Assembly (NCBI RefSeq): GCF_003994475.1 | Contig: NZ_RZNY01000020.1 | Location: 1-64,000 of the forward strand | Direction of reading: 5' to 3' | Source of the DNA: Paenibacillus anaericanus | Lineage (GTDB): Bacteria; Bacillota; Bacilli; Paenibacillales; Paenibacillaceae | DNA: 64,000 nucleotides | Shown: positions 29,820 through 39,727 of the stretch, piece after piece | How positions within the stretch are numbered: the stretch's first letter is position 1 | Layout: every line of letters begins with the position of its first letter | Notes under the pieces: generated by a model | The model's input: the letters and a program-made list of their open reading frames with translations, nothing else | Database searches by the model: none | Told to the model about the DNA's origin: nothing | Program-made: the position numbers and the translations under genes

Positions 29820-29904
29820 GTCGTGAAACCTCCTTATGCTAACTAAAGACTAAACCAGTTTACCATAGGAGGAGATATTTTGAAATTTTAGGCTAAACAA
29901 CAGC

Positions 29905-30294
29905 TCACTTTCCGCTTACATTTACTCCTATTACGCCTCCGAGTGCCCCCAGAACGAATGTTGGAATCAGTAGGGCTAAATCGGAGAGAGTGAGGGATGT
30001 ATCCAAAGCTAAGAAACTAATTAAAAGTAATAAAATTCCATATAACAAGCCTGTGAGGGCTCCTTGATACCATCCCTTTTGCCGAGCACGTTTACCAGAT
30101 ACGATACCTCCCATAACAATTGAAATCGAATGGACTACATAAGTGCACCAGGGGAGTTGAGATTCTTCGAGTAGGCTGAAGTGTAGAAGCAGTGATAATA
30201 CGAGAGCGCCGATCATCATCCATAAGAAAGCGTACCATAATCCGGAAAGTGTAGGATGAGTGAGGCGAACAGTCAAACGACGGGTGAAATGCAT
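29905..30294 (-). CDS. TIGR04086-like small membrane protein (YrzE-type)
   Basis: A 129-residue protein with four predicted membrane helices and a short basic loop (SGKRARQKGWYQGALTGLLYG). B. subtilis has yrzE in the same neighbourhood (after yajC), which supports the assignment. ATG 30294 is preferred because GGAGG lies eight bases upstream; a TTG five codons earlier overlaps that SD. Function unknown. Confidence 0.75.
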   Translation of the reverse strand: MHFTRRLTVRLTHPTLSGLWYAFLWMMIGALVLSLLLHFSLLEESQLPWCTYVVHSISIVMGGIVSGKRARQKGWYQGALTGLLYGILLLLISFLALDTSLTLSDLALLIPTFVLGALGGVIGVNVSGK

Positions 30295-30451
30295 GAGGCG
30301 ATCCTCCAATCAATGTGATACCACCATTGTATGGTCAAGCCATGAATCTTATTACTTATTATGTTTATTTCGCTCACGCATGGAATAGAGGGAGAACGGT
30401 CAGAATAGCAGTACTATGTTCTGCTCGATTCCAGAAATGGAGGGAATTCTT

Positions 30452-31174
30452 GTGATAACTGAAATTTTGCCGCATTTTCTCCGCACAGTACTCATGTATT
30501 TTACTGTTTTTGTTGTCATGAGAATTATGGGAAAAAGAGAAATTGGGCAATTATCCATCTTTGATCTTGTTATTTCAATAATGATAGCTGAGATCGCAGT
30601 ATTCGTATTAGAGGATATCAAGCGCCCTTTGTATGAAGGTTTTGTTCCCATGCTTACCTTATTATTAATTCAGATTGGTATTGCCAGGCTATCACTTCAC
30701 AGTCGCAAGCTTAGGCTCTGGACGGATGGCAAACCGAGTGTGATTATCCAACATGGTGAGATTAACCGGGATGTGATGAAGAAACAGCGATACAATCTAG
30801 ATGATCTTTTTATGCAATTGAGATCTCAAAATATTAGTAATGTGGCGGATGTAGAATTCGCAATCTTGGAAACAAGTGGTCAACTTAGTGTGCTGCATAA
30901 AGATAAGAACGGAAATAGTGGAAACTCTAATGAAAGCCACAAGAAAACAAAGAGCACAAAATCTCTTATTTCTATGCTGAAGTATGAATCACTTCCTCTG
31001 CCGCTGATTATGGATGGTAAAGTTCAGGACGAAAACCTGGAGCAAATCGGTAAGACTAGATTTTGGTTAAAGAACCAAATCCAATCCAAGGGCATTATGG
31101 AGTTCAAACATGTTTTTTTATGTTCTGTTGATCATACTGGCAAAGTATATATCAATTCGAATAAGGATAAGTAA
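30452..31174 (+). CDS. DUF421-family membrane protein, YrbG-like
   Basis: A 240-residue protein with three N-terminal membrane helices and two cytoplasmic segments typical of DUF421/YetF: MGKREIGQLSIFDLVISIMI, then VIIQHGEINRDVMKKQRYNL and DLFMQLRSQNISNVADVEFA. A hydrophilic Ser/Lys/Asn-rich insert follows at about residues 165-180. The start is GTG, seven bases after GGAGGG. Position matches B. subtilis yrbG. Function not established. Confidence 0.85.
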   Translation: MITEILPHFLRTVLMYFTVFVVMRIMGKREIGQLSIFDLVISIMIAEIAVFVLEDIKRPLYEGFVPMLTLLLIQIGIARLSLHSRKLRLWTDGKPSVIIQHGEINRDVMKKQRYNLDDLFMQLRSQNISNVADVEFAILETSGQLSVLHKDKNGNSGNSNESHKKTKSTKSLISMLKYESLPLPLIMDGKVQDENLEQIGKTRFWLKNQIQSKGIMEFKHVFLCSVDHTGKVYINSNKDK

Positions 31175-31192
31175 CCCAAAGAATTGTATGAC

Positions 31193-32776
31193 TTACCGTA
31201 GGAACTTACCGAAAAATGGAACCCGCTTTAAGTCGCTAAAATCAATTAATCCCATTAGGCCAGCTAACAATAGATACAGAATTCCAGATATTACGGAGGC
31301 CGCGGTAAGTTGTACTCCTAGAGAAGAACTGATTACAATTTCGTAGAAGACATATTTGCCGACTCCGGCCATAATAACCATTACGCTGATCACCTTTAGG
31401 ATATCAAGGAATGGAATTCGAAATTTCAGAATGCGTGCTACGCTATATCCATGTAGAACGGTCACAATTATCATGTTAACAATTAAGGCGATAATAGCGC
31501 CATATATAGCAAAGTCGGGGTTGGAAGCCAGGTAAAAGATCAATGAAATTTTGATTACAGCCCCGACCAATGTATTAATTAAAGCGCGACCCGGCTTGTC
31601 TAGTGCTTGTAGTGTAGCTTGTAGTGGGGCTTGTACGTAAAGAAACAAAGCAAATGGAGCCATCACTTTTAACATCCCTGCAATTTCACTATCATTGTAT
31701 ATAAACATACATATCGGCTCCGCAAGGACATACATCAGAGCTGCAAAAGGAGCTCCGGATACTAGCGCAAGTCGCAGTGATTGATGAAGTCGCAAATGGA
31801 TGGTTCTCATATCCCCTTGTGCCTGTGCCTCGGCTAAAGAAGGGACCAAAGAGATGGCTAAGGATGAGGTTAGTGCCCCAGGCAGAAGAAGTAAGGGAAT
31901 GACCATCCCTTGTAGTGCACCGTATTGAGTGGTTGCTATCGCCGTTGCAACACCCGCAATAGCCAAGCTTTGTGCGGTCGTGATTGATTCTAGTAAATAC
32001 GATAAGGATCCCACTAGCCTACCACCCGTGACAGGAATAGCTATGTTCATAATTCGGCGGAATAAAGGCATGAACAATGTATTGTTATTTGATGTTGTTG
32101 AAGGAGTAGCGTGGGAAGCAGACGGTGGATGCTGTCTCTCCTTACGCCGAAGCCTGCTATACTGCCACAAAATCACGACCATACCTACGATCTCACCAGC
32201 AACAACACCTAACATCGCCCCTGCTGCCGCATAAGCAATGCCCATCGGTAGTAACAAATAGGAGAACCATAGAACACATACAATGCGAGCTATCGTTTCC
32301 ATAATGGAAGAAATAGCAGAGGGAATCATATCTTGTTTACCTTGAAAATAACCTCGATACACGGAAGAGACAGCCACGATAATGATCATCGGGCTCATAG
32401 CAAGAAACGTTTGATAAACACGAGGATCGGTGAGAACATATTGTGTTACCCAAGGAGCCCCGATGATACTCAAAATTGTAAACAGAATACCGGCACTAAC
32501 TGTAAATATTAAGCTGGTCCGCAAAATGGAAACAGAACGTTCAGGTTGTCCAGCCGATTCTGCTTCAGCCACGAGTTTGGCTACGGCTAAAGGAATTCCA
32601 CCTGAAATAATCGTGACTAGGACGATAAAGAAAGGGTAACCTAATTGATAGAGTCCAACACCTTCGGCACCGATGATTCGAGGCAGAAGTATACGGGGAA
32701 TGAATCCGAGAACGCGGTTAACGATACCCGCAACCATTAGGATCATCGCACCTTGGATAAAGGTTTGCTTATTCAA
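31193..32776 (-). CDS. spoVB: Stage V sporulation protein B, polysaccharide/lipid flippase family
   Basis: A 527-residue MurJ/MATE-like (MVF) flippase with about 14 membrane helices. N-terminus NKQTFIQGAMILMVAGIVNR and the motif SSVYRGYFQGKQDMIPSA are very close to SpoVB. It is required for spore cortex formation, presumably by moving lipid-linked precursors. The start is TTG 32776, preceded by AGAGAGGGA and giving the family N-terminus; the frame is open 37 codons further but without an SD. It converges with the DUF421 gene with no clear terminator in the 18 bp between. Confidence 0.93.
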   Translation of the reverse strand: MNKQTFIQGAMILMVAGIVNRVLGFIPRILLPRIIGAEGVGLYQLGYPFFIVLVTIISGGIPLAVAKLVAEAESAGQPERSVSILRTSLIFTVSAGILFTILSIIGAPWVTQYVLTDPRVYQTFLAMSPMIIIVAVSSVYRGYFQGKQDMIPSAISSIMETIARIVCVLWFSYLLLPMGIAYAAAGAMLGVVAGEIVGMVVILWQYSRLRRKERQHPPSASHATPSTTSNNNTLFMPLFRRIMNIAIPVTGGRLVGSLSYLLESITTAQSLAIAGVATAIATTQYGALQGMVIPLLLLPGALTSSLAISLVPSLAEAQAQGDMRTIHLRLHQSLRLALVSGAPFAALMYVLAEPICMFIYNDSEIAGMLKVMAPFALFLYVQAPLQATLQALDKPGRALINTLVGAVIKISLIFYLASNPDFAIYGAIIALIVNMIIVTVLHGYSVARILKFRIPFLDILKVISVMVIMAGVGKYVFYEIVISSSLGVQLTAASVISGILYLLLAGLMGLIDFSDLKRVPFFGKFLR

Positions 32777-33044
32777 AATATTTCCCTCTCTCCCGGAAGT
32801 CAACATAGATTCTTCATAACATGTAGGTTTAAAGTAGTTATGAATAGTTATGAATATGCAGAACCTGTCCATCTTCATACCACGCATTTTTAGAGATTGT
32901 TTGAAAAGAGGTATCTATTTATTACATAGCAATTCCATAGTGATCTTATTTATTTCAGAAGTCTTACAGCAGGAATTGTCAAAATGGGGTAGAATGTAAC
33001 TTGAGAGGTTGAAGTGGATGGGATGGAAAGAAGGAGGCATAGCC

Positions 33045-33299
33045 ATGGCTGAAGAGGTATTTACCGATAAAGAGTTGAACGAAGCAATTGAAGGTCTATG
33101 CCGCAGCAAAGCTGAAGAATTCCGGCTAATCGGGTACGAACATGTGACAGCGTCGGATGTATGGAATTGCGTCAGCCATAAATACGAGAAGGAAGGTACT
33201 CCCCCACTGTACCAATTAGTCAATGATATTCTTTCCTTGAAAGTTATCCAATTCATGAACTTTATTACAATTTCCGCCTATCGTGGATCCCAGTTTTAA
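33045..33299 (+). CDS. comN: ComN-like post-transcriptional regulator (YrzD)
   Basis: An 84-residue protein: MAEEVFTDKELNEAIEGLCR, then EEFRLIGYEHVTASDVWNCV and LVNDILSLKVIQFMNFITI. These blocks match ComN, which in B. subtilis binds comE mRNA and affects competence and DivIVA-linked localisation. Location between spoVB and secDF is the same as in B. subtilis. The start is ATG, seven bases after AAGGAGG. Confidence 0.85.
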   Translation: MAEEVFTDKELNEAIEGLCRSKAEEFRLIGYEHVTASDVWNCVSHKYEKEGTPPLYQLVNDILSLKVIQFMNFITISAYRGSQF

Positions 33300-33457
33300 T
33301 GAGAGGGGTCTTTTTTGTGATGACATGATGAATCAACCAGAATAACTTTACTTCAATCTATGTAGTACACAAAAATGCCAACAATGATAAATTGACGGTC
33401 TTTTCTAGCATCGCTATAATAGGAATATTGAGAATTGAAAGGGGAACGAAGTACGGG

Positions 33458-34711
33458 ATGAAAAGAATTATCGCATTCATAACCGTTGTATTAGTTACAA
33501 CTGCCGTCATGGCCTTTACAAGCCCAAGTTTGCTTCGAAATGTACACCTCGGCTTGGATTTGAAGGGTGGATTTGAGATCTTGTATGAAGCCACTCCTTA
33601 TGAGGGTGGAGCTAAAGTTTCGAAGGAGTCACTGGTCAAAACTGCGCAAAGCCTTGAAAAGCGGGCGAATATGCTCGGTACGAGCGAACCGGAAGTTACT
33701 ACAGAAGGAAGCAATCGGATTCGCCTTAAGTTGGCTGGTGTTACCGATGAGGCTGAAGTTCGTAAGCAAATGAAGGAGCCAGCGGCACTGACGTTCCGCA
33801 GTAAGAACGGCACCGAGACATCTGCTGACCAATACAATAAGATAGAAATGGTTGGTACGGATTTTGCTGAAAACGGAGCTAAACTAGAATATACAAATAT
33901 GAATGAGCCTATCGTTGCTATCAAGGTGAAGAGCAAGGAGAAATTTGCTGAAGTAACCGAGCGTCTGCTTGGTCAGCCTCTGGCTATTTATATGAATGAT
34001 GAGTTGATTTCAGCACCAACTGTACAAGCTGTCTTAACCGAAGGAACAGCTACGATCAGTGTTGGTGGCGATGTTAATGAAGCTAAGGAGCTTCGTGATA
34101 ATATCAATCTTGGTGCTTTACCTTTGAAACTAACCGAAAAGTATTCTCAGAGTGTAGGGGCCACACTAGGTCAGCAATCACTAAAAGAAACGATTGAAGC
34201 CGGGCTGATCGGATCCGTGTTAATTCTGATCTTTATGATCGTTATGTATCATGTCCCAGGTTTATTTGCAGGTTTTGCCCTGATCGTTCATACCTGGTTG
34301 TTGATTCTCGTATTCGTATGGGCGGACTTTACTTTGACCCTACCGGGTATTGCAGCCTTTATTCTCGGTGTCGGGATGGCAGTCGATGCCAATATAATTA
34401 CAAATGAACGGATTCGAGAGGAAATACGTAGCGGTAGAAGCGTTATGTCTGCTGTTAAAGCGGGTGGTAAGCATTCACTACGTACGATTTTGGATTCTAA
34501 CATTACAACCATTATCGTTGCTCTCGTTATGTTTGCCTATGGTACAGGTGCTGTTAAAGGATTTGCTCTTGTACTCGTAGTGGAAATTGTACTAAGTATC
34601 GCCACGAACATTTATTTCTCCCGTTTCTTGCTAAACCTGTTGCTTAAATCGGGTAAGCTGTTGAAACCGAAGTACTTCGGGGTAAAGGAGCGTGATATTC
34701 GTGAGCTTTAA
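33458..34711 (+). CDS. secD: Protein translocase subunit SecD
   Basis: A 417-residue RND-type membrane protein that uses proton flow to pull secreted proteins from the SecYEG channel. TM1 is followed by the signature LGLDLKGGFEILYE, a large extracytoplasmic domain to about residue 245, then five helices with FILGVGMAVDANIITNERIREE. ATG 33458 gives the normal N-terminus (MKRIIAFITVV). B. subtilis has a single fused secDF; here secD and secF are separate and overlap by 11 bases. Confidence 0.97.
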   Translation: MKRIIAFITVVLVTTAVMAFTSPSLLRNVHLGLDLKGGFEILYEATPYEGGAKVSKESLVKTAQSLEKRANMLGTSEPEVTTEGSNRIRLKLAGVTDEAEVRKQMKEPAALTFRSKNGTETSADQYNKIEMVGTDFAENGAKLEYTNMNEPIVAIKVKSKEKFAEVTERLLGQPLAIYMNDELISAPTVQAVLTEGTATISVGGDVNEAKELRDNINLGALPLKLTEKYSQSVGATLGQQSLKETIEAGLIGSVLILIFMIVMYHVPGLFAGFALIVHTWLLILVFVWADFTLTLPGIAAFILGVGMAVDANIITNERIREEIRSGRSVMSAVKAGGKHSLRTILDSNITTIIVALVMFAYGTGAVKGFALVLVVEIVLSIATNIYFSRFLLNLLLKSGKLLKPKYFGVKERDIREL

Positions 34712-35621
34712 TACAAAGAAACTTAACAAAAATCTTAATTACGTACATCTTAGTAAACATTTCTTCAGGCTATCGATTATCTTGACTATTATTGGAGTTA
34801 TTAGTTTGGCGGTATTTGGACTTAACTATGGCGTCGATTTTAAGGCAGGATCGAATGTCGATATCACCCTTTCAAGAACACTAACTGAAGAACAAATTCA
34901 ACCGATTTTAAAACAAATCGGTATTGATGAAGGTTCGGATATTACGCTTGGCGATAATCGAATGAATATTCGTTTCAACGAAGTGTTGAACGAAGATAAT
35001 GATCACTTGTTGAAACAAGAAATCTTGAAACTGGATGATAAGGCTTCGTTTGAAGTGAACACTGTCGATACAGAGATGGCCAAAGAACTGGCTGCGAACG
35101 CCATTAAAGCAGTTCTTATCTCTTGTATCGGGATTATTATTTATGTAAGTATTCGCTTTGAATGGCGGTTCGCTGTTGCGGCTGTTATAGCACTATTGCA
35201 TGATGCTTTTATGGTAGTCACTGTATTCTCGATCTTCCGTCTGGAAGTGGATTTGACATTTATTATCGCCGTTCTAACGATTATTGGTTATTCCATTAAC
35301 GATACCATCGTTATCTTTGACCGGATTCGGGAGAATATGCGCTTTAGTAAGCTGAAGACACGTGAAGATCTTATCAAACTGGTAAATAATAGTGTGTCCC
35401 AGACGATTATGCGCTCCCTTTATACTGCATTAACTGTATTTATAGCGGCGTTCTTCCTGTTCTTGCTAGGCGGGGAGTCGATACGGATGTTCTCACTCGC
35501 TATGGTAATAGGTCTATTGTTTGGAGCTTATTCCACAATCTTTATTGCGAGTCCCATTTGGTTCGTGCTTAAGAGTAAGCAAAAGAATAATTCGGCTAAA
35601 ACGTCCAAAGCGACTAATTAG
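34701..35621 (+). CDS. secF: Protein translocase subunit SecF
   Basis: A 306-residue partner of SecD. Six helices; signatures FGLNYGVDFKAGSNVDI, LTIIGYSINDTIVIFDRIRE and AAFFLFLLGGESIRMFSLAM. GTG 34701 is chosen: it lies ten bases after GGAG, whereas the in-frame GTG at 34692 is one base from it. It starts inside the end of secD, so translation is coupled. Confidence 0.96.
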   Translation: MSFNTKKLNKNLNYVHLSKHFFRLSIILTIIGVISLAVFGLNYGVDFKAGSNVDITLSRTLTEEQIQPILKQIGIDEGSDITLGDNRMNIRFNEVLNEDNDHLLKQEILKLDDKASFEVNTVDTEMAKELAANAIKAVLISCIGIIIYVSIRFEWRFAVAAVIALLHDAFMVVTVFSIFRLEVDLTFIIAVLTIIGYSINDTIVIFDRIRENMRFSKLKTREDLIKLVNNSVSQTIMRSLYTALTVFIAAFFLFLLGGESIRMFSLAMVIGLLFGAYSTIFIASPIWFVLKSKQKNNSAKTSKATN

Positions 35622-35640
35622 TATTGTATTGGCATAAAAG

Positions 35641-35674
35641 AAGCCGCGTCGACTTTGACGCGGCTTTGCCACTC
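35641..35674 (+). terminator. Probable terminator of secDF
   Basis: A perfect 10-bp stem AAGCCGCGTC (35641-35650) with 35657-35666 and a six-base loop. The T tract is interrupted. Confidence 0.65.
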
Positions 35675-35707
35675 TTTTCAGTCATAAGGTGTTTCAGGGG
35701 GGATATT

Positions 35708-36664
35708 ATGAACCGAGAACAATCCGTTCCGTATCAATCCGCTGCTTGGCTAAGCATTATAAACAATATTCTCCTTGCCCTGTTTAAAGGTGGAGTGGGT
35801 CTGTTATTTGACAGCCAAGCTCTCCTTGCTAATGCATTGTATTCGGCAACGGATGCTGCGACAGGCGTAACAGAGAAAATGCAGATACCCGGTCGCTGGA
35901 AACGAAGAATATCAGACGGCGCTATTTTTCGCATTGAAACGAAGGAACCGCTAATTGCTATTCTGTTCTCCATCCTTCTTCTTCTTGGAGGTCTTCAAAT
36001 GGCTATTTCGTCTGCTATAGTCATCTCTAAGGGCGAAATTGCTCCGCCAGGTTATATGGCAGGAGTAGCGATTGTCATCTCTATCGCTTTGAAGGAATTA
36101 GTATTTCAATATCGTTATCGTCAAGATCGTAAGAACAACACCGAGGGCTCGCGTTCTTACATTGAAATGCATCGTTATTCGGTATACACCTCTGTGATAG
36201 TTCTAGTTGGTGTTTTCGGATCCATGACTGGCCAAGCCTTACAATTATCAGCTATGTTATATTTCGATCCAATAGCTGCATTTTGCGTGTCTTTGTTGGT
36301 TTTGTGGAGGGGATATGGTATCGTACGTGCTTTTGTTTACGGTCCAATTATCTCGCAATTGCAGGAAGAAGATGCAAGTGACTTTATAGAGACAGTTCAA
36401 CGAGTACATGGTGTAATTATGGTTAACGATATAAAAGCTCAGGAGAACGGTCATTATGTGAGCGTAGTAGCTCGAATTAGTGTTAACCCACGTATTTCTG
36501 TTTCGGAAGCAAACGATATAGCAAATCGTGCGAAGGTACTGCTATTGCACAGGTTTTCTCATGTTGGAAATGTTAGTATTCAAGTGTTACCTTATGATCC
36601 TGGTTACCCGTATAAAAGCAATCATTCAGAATCAGACAGCGATCTGCCGACCCTGCTTCAATAG
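35708..36664 (+). CDS. Cation diffusion facilitator (CDF)-family protein with altered metal-site residues
   Basis: A 318-residue membrane protein with about six helices and a C-terminal ferredoxin-like domain (VQRVHGVIMVNDIKAQENG, HVGNVSIQVLP). The fold matches CDF efflux proteins. By eye, the intramembrane metal site is incomplete. In helix 2 the usual D-x-x-x-D or H-x-x-x-D reads YSATD. In helix 5 the usual H-x-x-x-D reads HRYSV. Transport activity or metal choice may therefore differ. ATG 35708 follows a run of six G; the upstream frame has no SD and overlaps the terminator hairpin. It sits between secF and recJ. Confidence 0.78.
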   Translation: MNREQSVPYQSAAWLSIINNILLALFKGGVGLLFDSQALLANALYSATDAATGVTEKMQIPGRWKRRISDGAIFRIETKEPLIAILFSILLLLGGLQMAISSAIVISKGEIAPPGYMAGVAIVISIALKELVFQYRYRQDRKNNTEGSRSYIEMHRYSVYTSVIVLVGVFGSMTGQALQLSAMLYFDPIAAFCVSLLVLWRGYGIVRAFVYGPIISQLQEEDASDFIETVQRVHGVIMVNDIKAQENGHYVSVVARISVNPRISVSEANDIANRAKVLLLHRFSHVGNVSIQVLPYDPGYPYKSNHSESDSDLPTLLQ

Positions 36665-36707
36665 CAGCATAGGTGGTAGGCAAGGTGGAAGAAAGTAGGT
36701 GTAAAAT

Positions 36708-39116
36708 TTGCTTCATCCGAAATATAGTTGGAAGTCACTACAATCTGATGAAGGTAAAGCAAAGCTTCTATCTGAACAGTTAAATATATCTCCTCTTGTT
36801 GCTTCATTACTCATGACTAGGGGTATTAGTGATTTGAATGAGGGAAAACGTTTCTTATATGGAACTTTGGCAGATATTCATGACCCGTTCCTGCTCCACG
36901 GAATGAAGGAAGCGGTTGCACGTATCAAGGCTGCAGTGGACAACGGCGAGCGCATCTTAATATATGGAGACTATGATGCAGACGGAGTGTCATCCACTGC
37001 GTTGATGGTTCATCTGATGCGTCGTTTAGGAGCTGATTTTGATTACTACATTCCTCATCGTTCCAAAGAAGGTTATGGACTTCATATTCATGCTCTAGAA
37101 CAGTTTCATAAAAATGGGTTTACACTTGTCGTTACTGTGGATACTGGGATTAGTGCTGTAGAACAAATTGAGTATGCCAATCAAGTTGGTATGGATGTGA
37201 TTGTGACAGATCACCATGAACCACCGGCCGTGCTTCCTAACGCATTTTCTCTTATAAATCCTAAACTTCCCTATTGTACATATCCATTTAAAGGATTAGC
37301 GGGAGTGGGGGTTGCTTATAAACTGGCCCTAGCTTTACTTGGGGAGGATACTCCGCTCGAATGGACGGAGCTTGCTGCGTTAGGTACTATAGCCGACTTA
37401 ATGCCGCTAACAGGTGAGAATCGTCTTATTGTTACCTATGGATTGAAATCTATGGCTCACTCAGCCTTCCCTGGTATGACTGCGCTTTTGGGGGTTGCAG
37501 GATGCACAAAAGACGAAGTAACCTCAACCAATGTGGCGTTTGGTCTCGCCCCTCGTATCAATGCTAGCGGACGAATGAGTCATGCCACTAGAGCAGTCTC
37601 TTTGCTTACCTCAACAAGTGTCGAAGAGGCAGAGAGTATTGCGAACGAATTAGATATATTAAATAAAGAACGTCAGCTTCTTGTTGAAGATATTGCTAAT
37701 GAAGCTCTTATTCAATTAGAGTCCAAGGAACAAGCAGGCAATTTACCTGATGTTATCGTAGTGGCAGGAGAAGGTTGGAATGTGGGTGTCGTAGGGATCG
37801 TTGCCTCCAAAATTCTAGAACGTTATTATCGTCCCACTATTGTACTTGGAATAAATCCGGAAACTGGTGATTGTAAAGGTTCAGCGCGTTCGATTCCGGG
37901 TTTTGATATCTATGAAGCATTAACACATTGCTCTGATTTAATGGATCATTATGGGGGGCATCCTGCTGCAGCCGGTATGTCACTTTCTAGAGAACAATTA
38001 ATCAATTTTGAACAGCGACTTAATGAATTTGCCTCGGGCAAGTTGGAACCTGAACATTTCATTCCTACTTTGCTAACAGACCTAGAATGTCCCTTGCAAG
38101 AAATAACACTGCCTGTTATTGAGCAGTTAGAAGAACTTGCTCCTTTCGGGATGGGGAATACTTGTCCACGTCTTCTCATCCGCGGTGTTAAGTTACTAGA
38201 ATGCCGGCAAATGGGTAAGGAAGGGAAGCATTTAAAACTACTAGTTAGTCAAAATGGGAAGACGGTGGAGGCAGTCGCCTTTGGTAAAGGCGAGTTAGCT
38301 CCAATCCTCGCGAGTGAATCGGTTCTTGATCTTGTAGCTGAAGCAGGGATTAATGAATGGAATGGGGCGCGCAAGCCTCAATTGTTAATTCAAGATCTCT
38401 GTGTATCTCATGTTCAGGTATTTGATTATCGTGGATCACGTTATCCAGCTACTAAGTTAGATGAATTACGCGAGAAACTGGTTAGTATATCTGCATGTTC
38501 CCTTGGAACGATGGCGATTGTGAGTGATAATGGGGCAGATGCATTAATGGGAATTGATTTGAAACAGACTGCACATTGGGTATATGATTATAGCGCTGGG
38601 GTGAAACCGATGAATGAAATTGCAACATCGGAAGGTTCAGCAGCTGTGAAGACACTGTTTGTACTGGGGCTTCCGGAATCATCTAACATGTGGAGTAAGA
38701 TGATAGGGAAGTTCGGATCTCTGGAAAGAGTTTTCTTGCTCCATCCTAAGCAGCGTGAGGATCATGAGGTAGTGCAAGCTCCTTCTCGTGAACAATTTAA
38801 AGGCGTATATGCCTTACTTAGAAAACATGGTTACCAACCGATTCAGCAAGATGAATTGGTAAAGGCGATGATGGGTAGAACGGGATTATCGAGACGAATG
38901 CTGGATTTGACTTTGGATGTGTTCGAAGAATTAGGCTTTATTATTCGGACTTCGAGAATCATAACTTTGAATGAGACTCCTTCTAAGCAACCGCTCGAAT
39001 CATCGAGTCGCTATATAGAGCTAGGTATGCTTGCGGAAATGGAGCAGATGCTGCTTCATGGTGGTGTTCCACAAATCACGAAATGGATGCTTGATCAGAT
39101 GCAAGGTGCATCTTAA
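36708..39116 (+). CDS. recJ: Single-stranded-DNA-specific exonuclease RecJ
   Basis: An 802-residue 5'-3' exonuclease acting in recombination and repair. DHH-family metal motifs: IYGDYDADGVSSTALMVHLM, VTVDTGISA, VIVTDHHEPP, and DHYGGHPAAAGMSL in DHHA1, followed by an OB-fold and the long C-terminal extension typical of Bacilli. The start is TTG 36708, after AGTAGGTG. Confidence 0.96.
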   Translation: MLHPKYSWKSLQSDEGKAKLLSEQLNISPLVASLLMTRGISDLNEGKRFLYGTLADIHDPFLLHGMKEAVARIKAAVDNGERILIYGDYDADGVSSTALMVHLMRRLGADFDYYIPHRSKEGYGLHIHALEQFHKNGFTLVVTVDTGISAVEQIEYANQVGMDVIVTDHHEPPAVLPNAFSLINPKLPYCTYPFKGLAGVGVAYKLALALLGEDTPLEWTELAALGTIADLMPLTGENRLIVTYGLKSMAHSAFPGMTALLGVAGCTKDEVTSTNVAFGLAPRINASGRMSHATRAVSLLTSTSVEEAESIANELDILNKERQLLVEDIANEALIQLESKEQAGNLPDVIVVAGEGWNVGVVGIVASKILERYYRPTIVLGINPETGDCKGSARSIPGFDIYEALTHCSDLMDHYGGHPAAAGMSLSREQLINFEQRLNEFASGKLEPEHFIPTLLTDLECPLQEITLPVIEQLEELAPFGMGNTCPRLLIRGVKLLECRQMGKEGKHLKLLVSQNGKTVEAVAFGKGELAPILASESVLDLVAEAGINEWNGARKPQLLIQDLCVSHVQVFDYRGSRYPATKLDELREKLVSISACSLGTMAIVSDNGADALMGIDLKQTAHWVYDYSAGVKPMNEIATSEGSAAVKTLFVLGLPESSNMWSKMIGKFGSLERVFLLHPKQREDHEVVQAPSREQFKGVYALLRKHGYQPIQQDELVKAMMGRTGLSRRMLDLTLDVFEELGFIIRTSRIITLNETPSKQPLESSSRYIELGMLAEMEQMLLHGGVPQITKWMLDQMQGAS

Positions 39117-39149
39117 GGACTAACGTTTAAATTATAGGAGGAGATTTCA

Positions 39150-39662
39150 TTGGATTTCAAAAATTATATTCGGGTGATTCCCGATTTTCCACAACCAGGT
39201 ATCAGCTTCAAAGATATAACAACGTTACTTAGCGATGGTGAAAAATATCGTGAAGCGATCAATGAGTTAAAGAAACTGGTAGCTGATTTGAAAATCGATC
39301 TAATAGCAGGTCCTGAAGCGCGTGGTTTCGTAGTCGGAGCCCCGCTTGCCTATGCACTAGGTGTTGGGTTTGTGCCGATTCGTAAAAGCGGAAAGCTTCC
39401 GTATGAAACGATTGAAGTTGGTTATGATCTTGAATACGGTAAAGATACTTTGGCTATGCATAGCGATGCTATCAAACCAGGCCAAAATGTGTTGATTGCT
39501 GATGATTTATTAGCGACAGGTGGTACTATTTCAACATCTGTAAACTTGGTCAAGCAATTGGGTGGTAATATCGTGGGTACGGCTTTCCTAATTGAACTTA
39601 GTGAGTTGAATGGACGAGAAAAGTTAGACGGTATTGATGTATTCTCGCTCATGACATATTAA
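39150..39662 (+). CDS. apt: Adenine phosphoribosyltransferase
   Basis: A 170-residue purine salvage enzyme making AMP from adenine and PRPP. PRPP loop [31 protein letters not shown] and the N-terminal [18 protein letters not shown]. The start is TTG, eight bases after AGGAGG. It lies 33 bp after recJ, as in B. subtilis. Confidence 0.98.
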   Translation: MDFKNYIRVIPDFPQPGISFKDITTLLSDGEKYREAINELKKLVADLKIDLIAGPEARGFVVGAPLAYALGVGFVPIRKSGKLPYETIEVGYDLEYGKDTLAMHSDAIKPGQNVLIADDLLATGGTISTSVNLVKQLGGNIVGTAFLIELSELNGREKLDGIDVFSLMTY

Positions 39663-39674
39663 TAATGGATTAAC

Positions 39675-39713
39675 AAAAAGTCCCTGACGCCATATGGCGC
39701 AGGGACTTTTTAA
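39675..39713 (+). terminator. Bidirectional terminator between apt and the uracil permease gene
   Basis: AAAAAGTCCCTG(A)CGCC pairs with GGCG(C)AGGGACTTTTT around an ATAT loop; both strands end in a U tract. Confidence 0.93.
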
Positions 39714-39727
39714 TGTTCCGTTTGAAC

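Noticed and set aside
33392..33457. Longer SecD start
   Set aside because: The extra 22 residues are not typical of SecD, and MKRIIAFITVV gives the normal first membrane helix.
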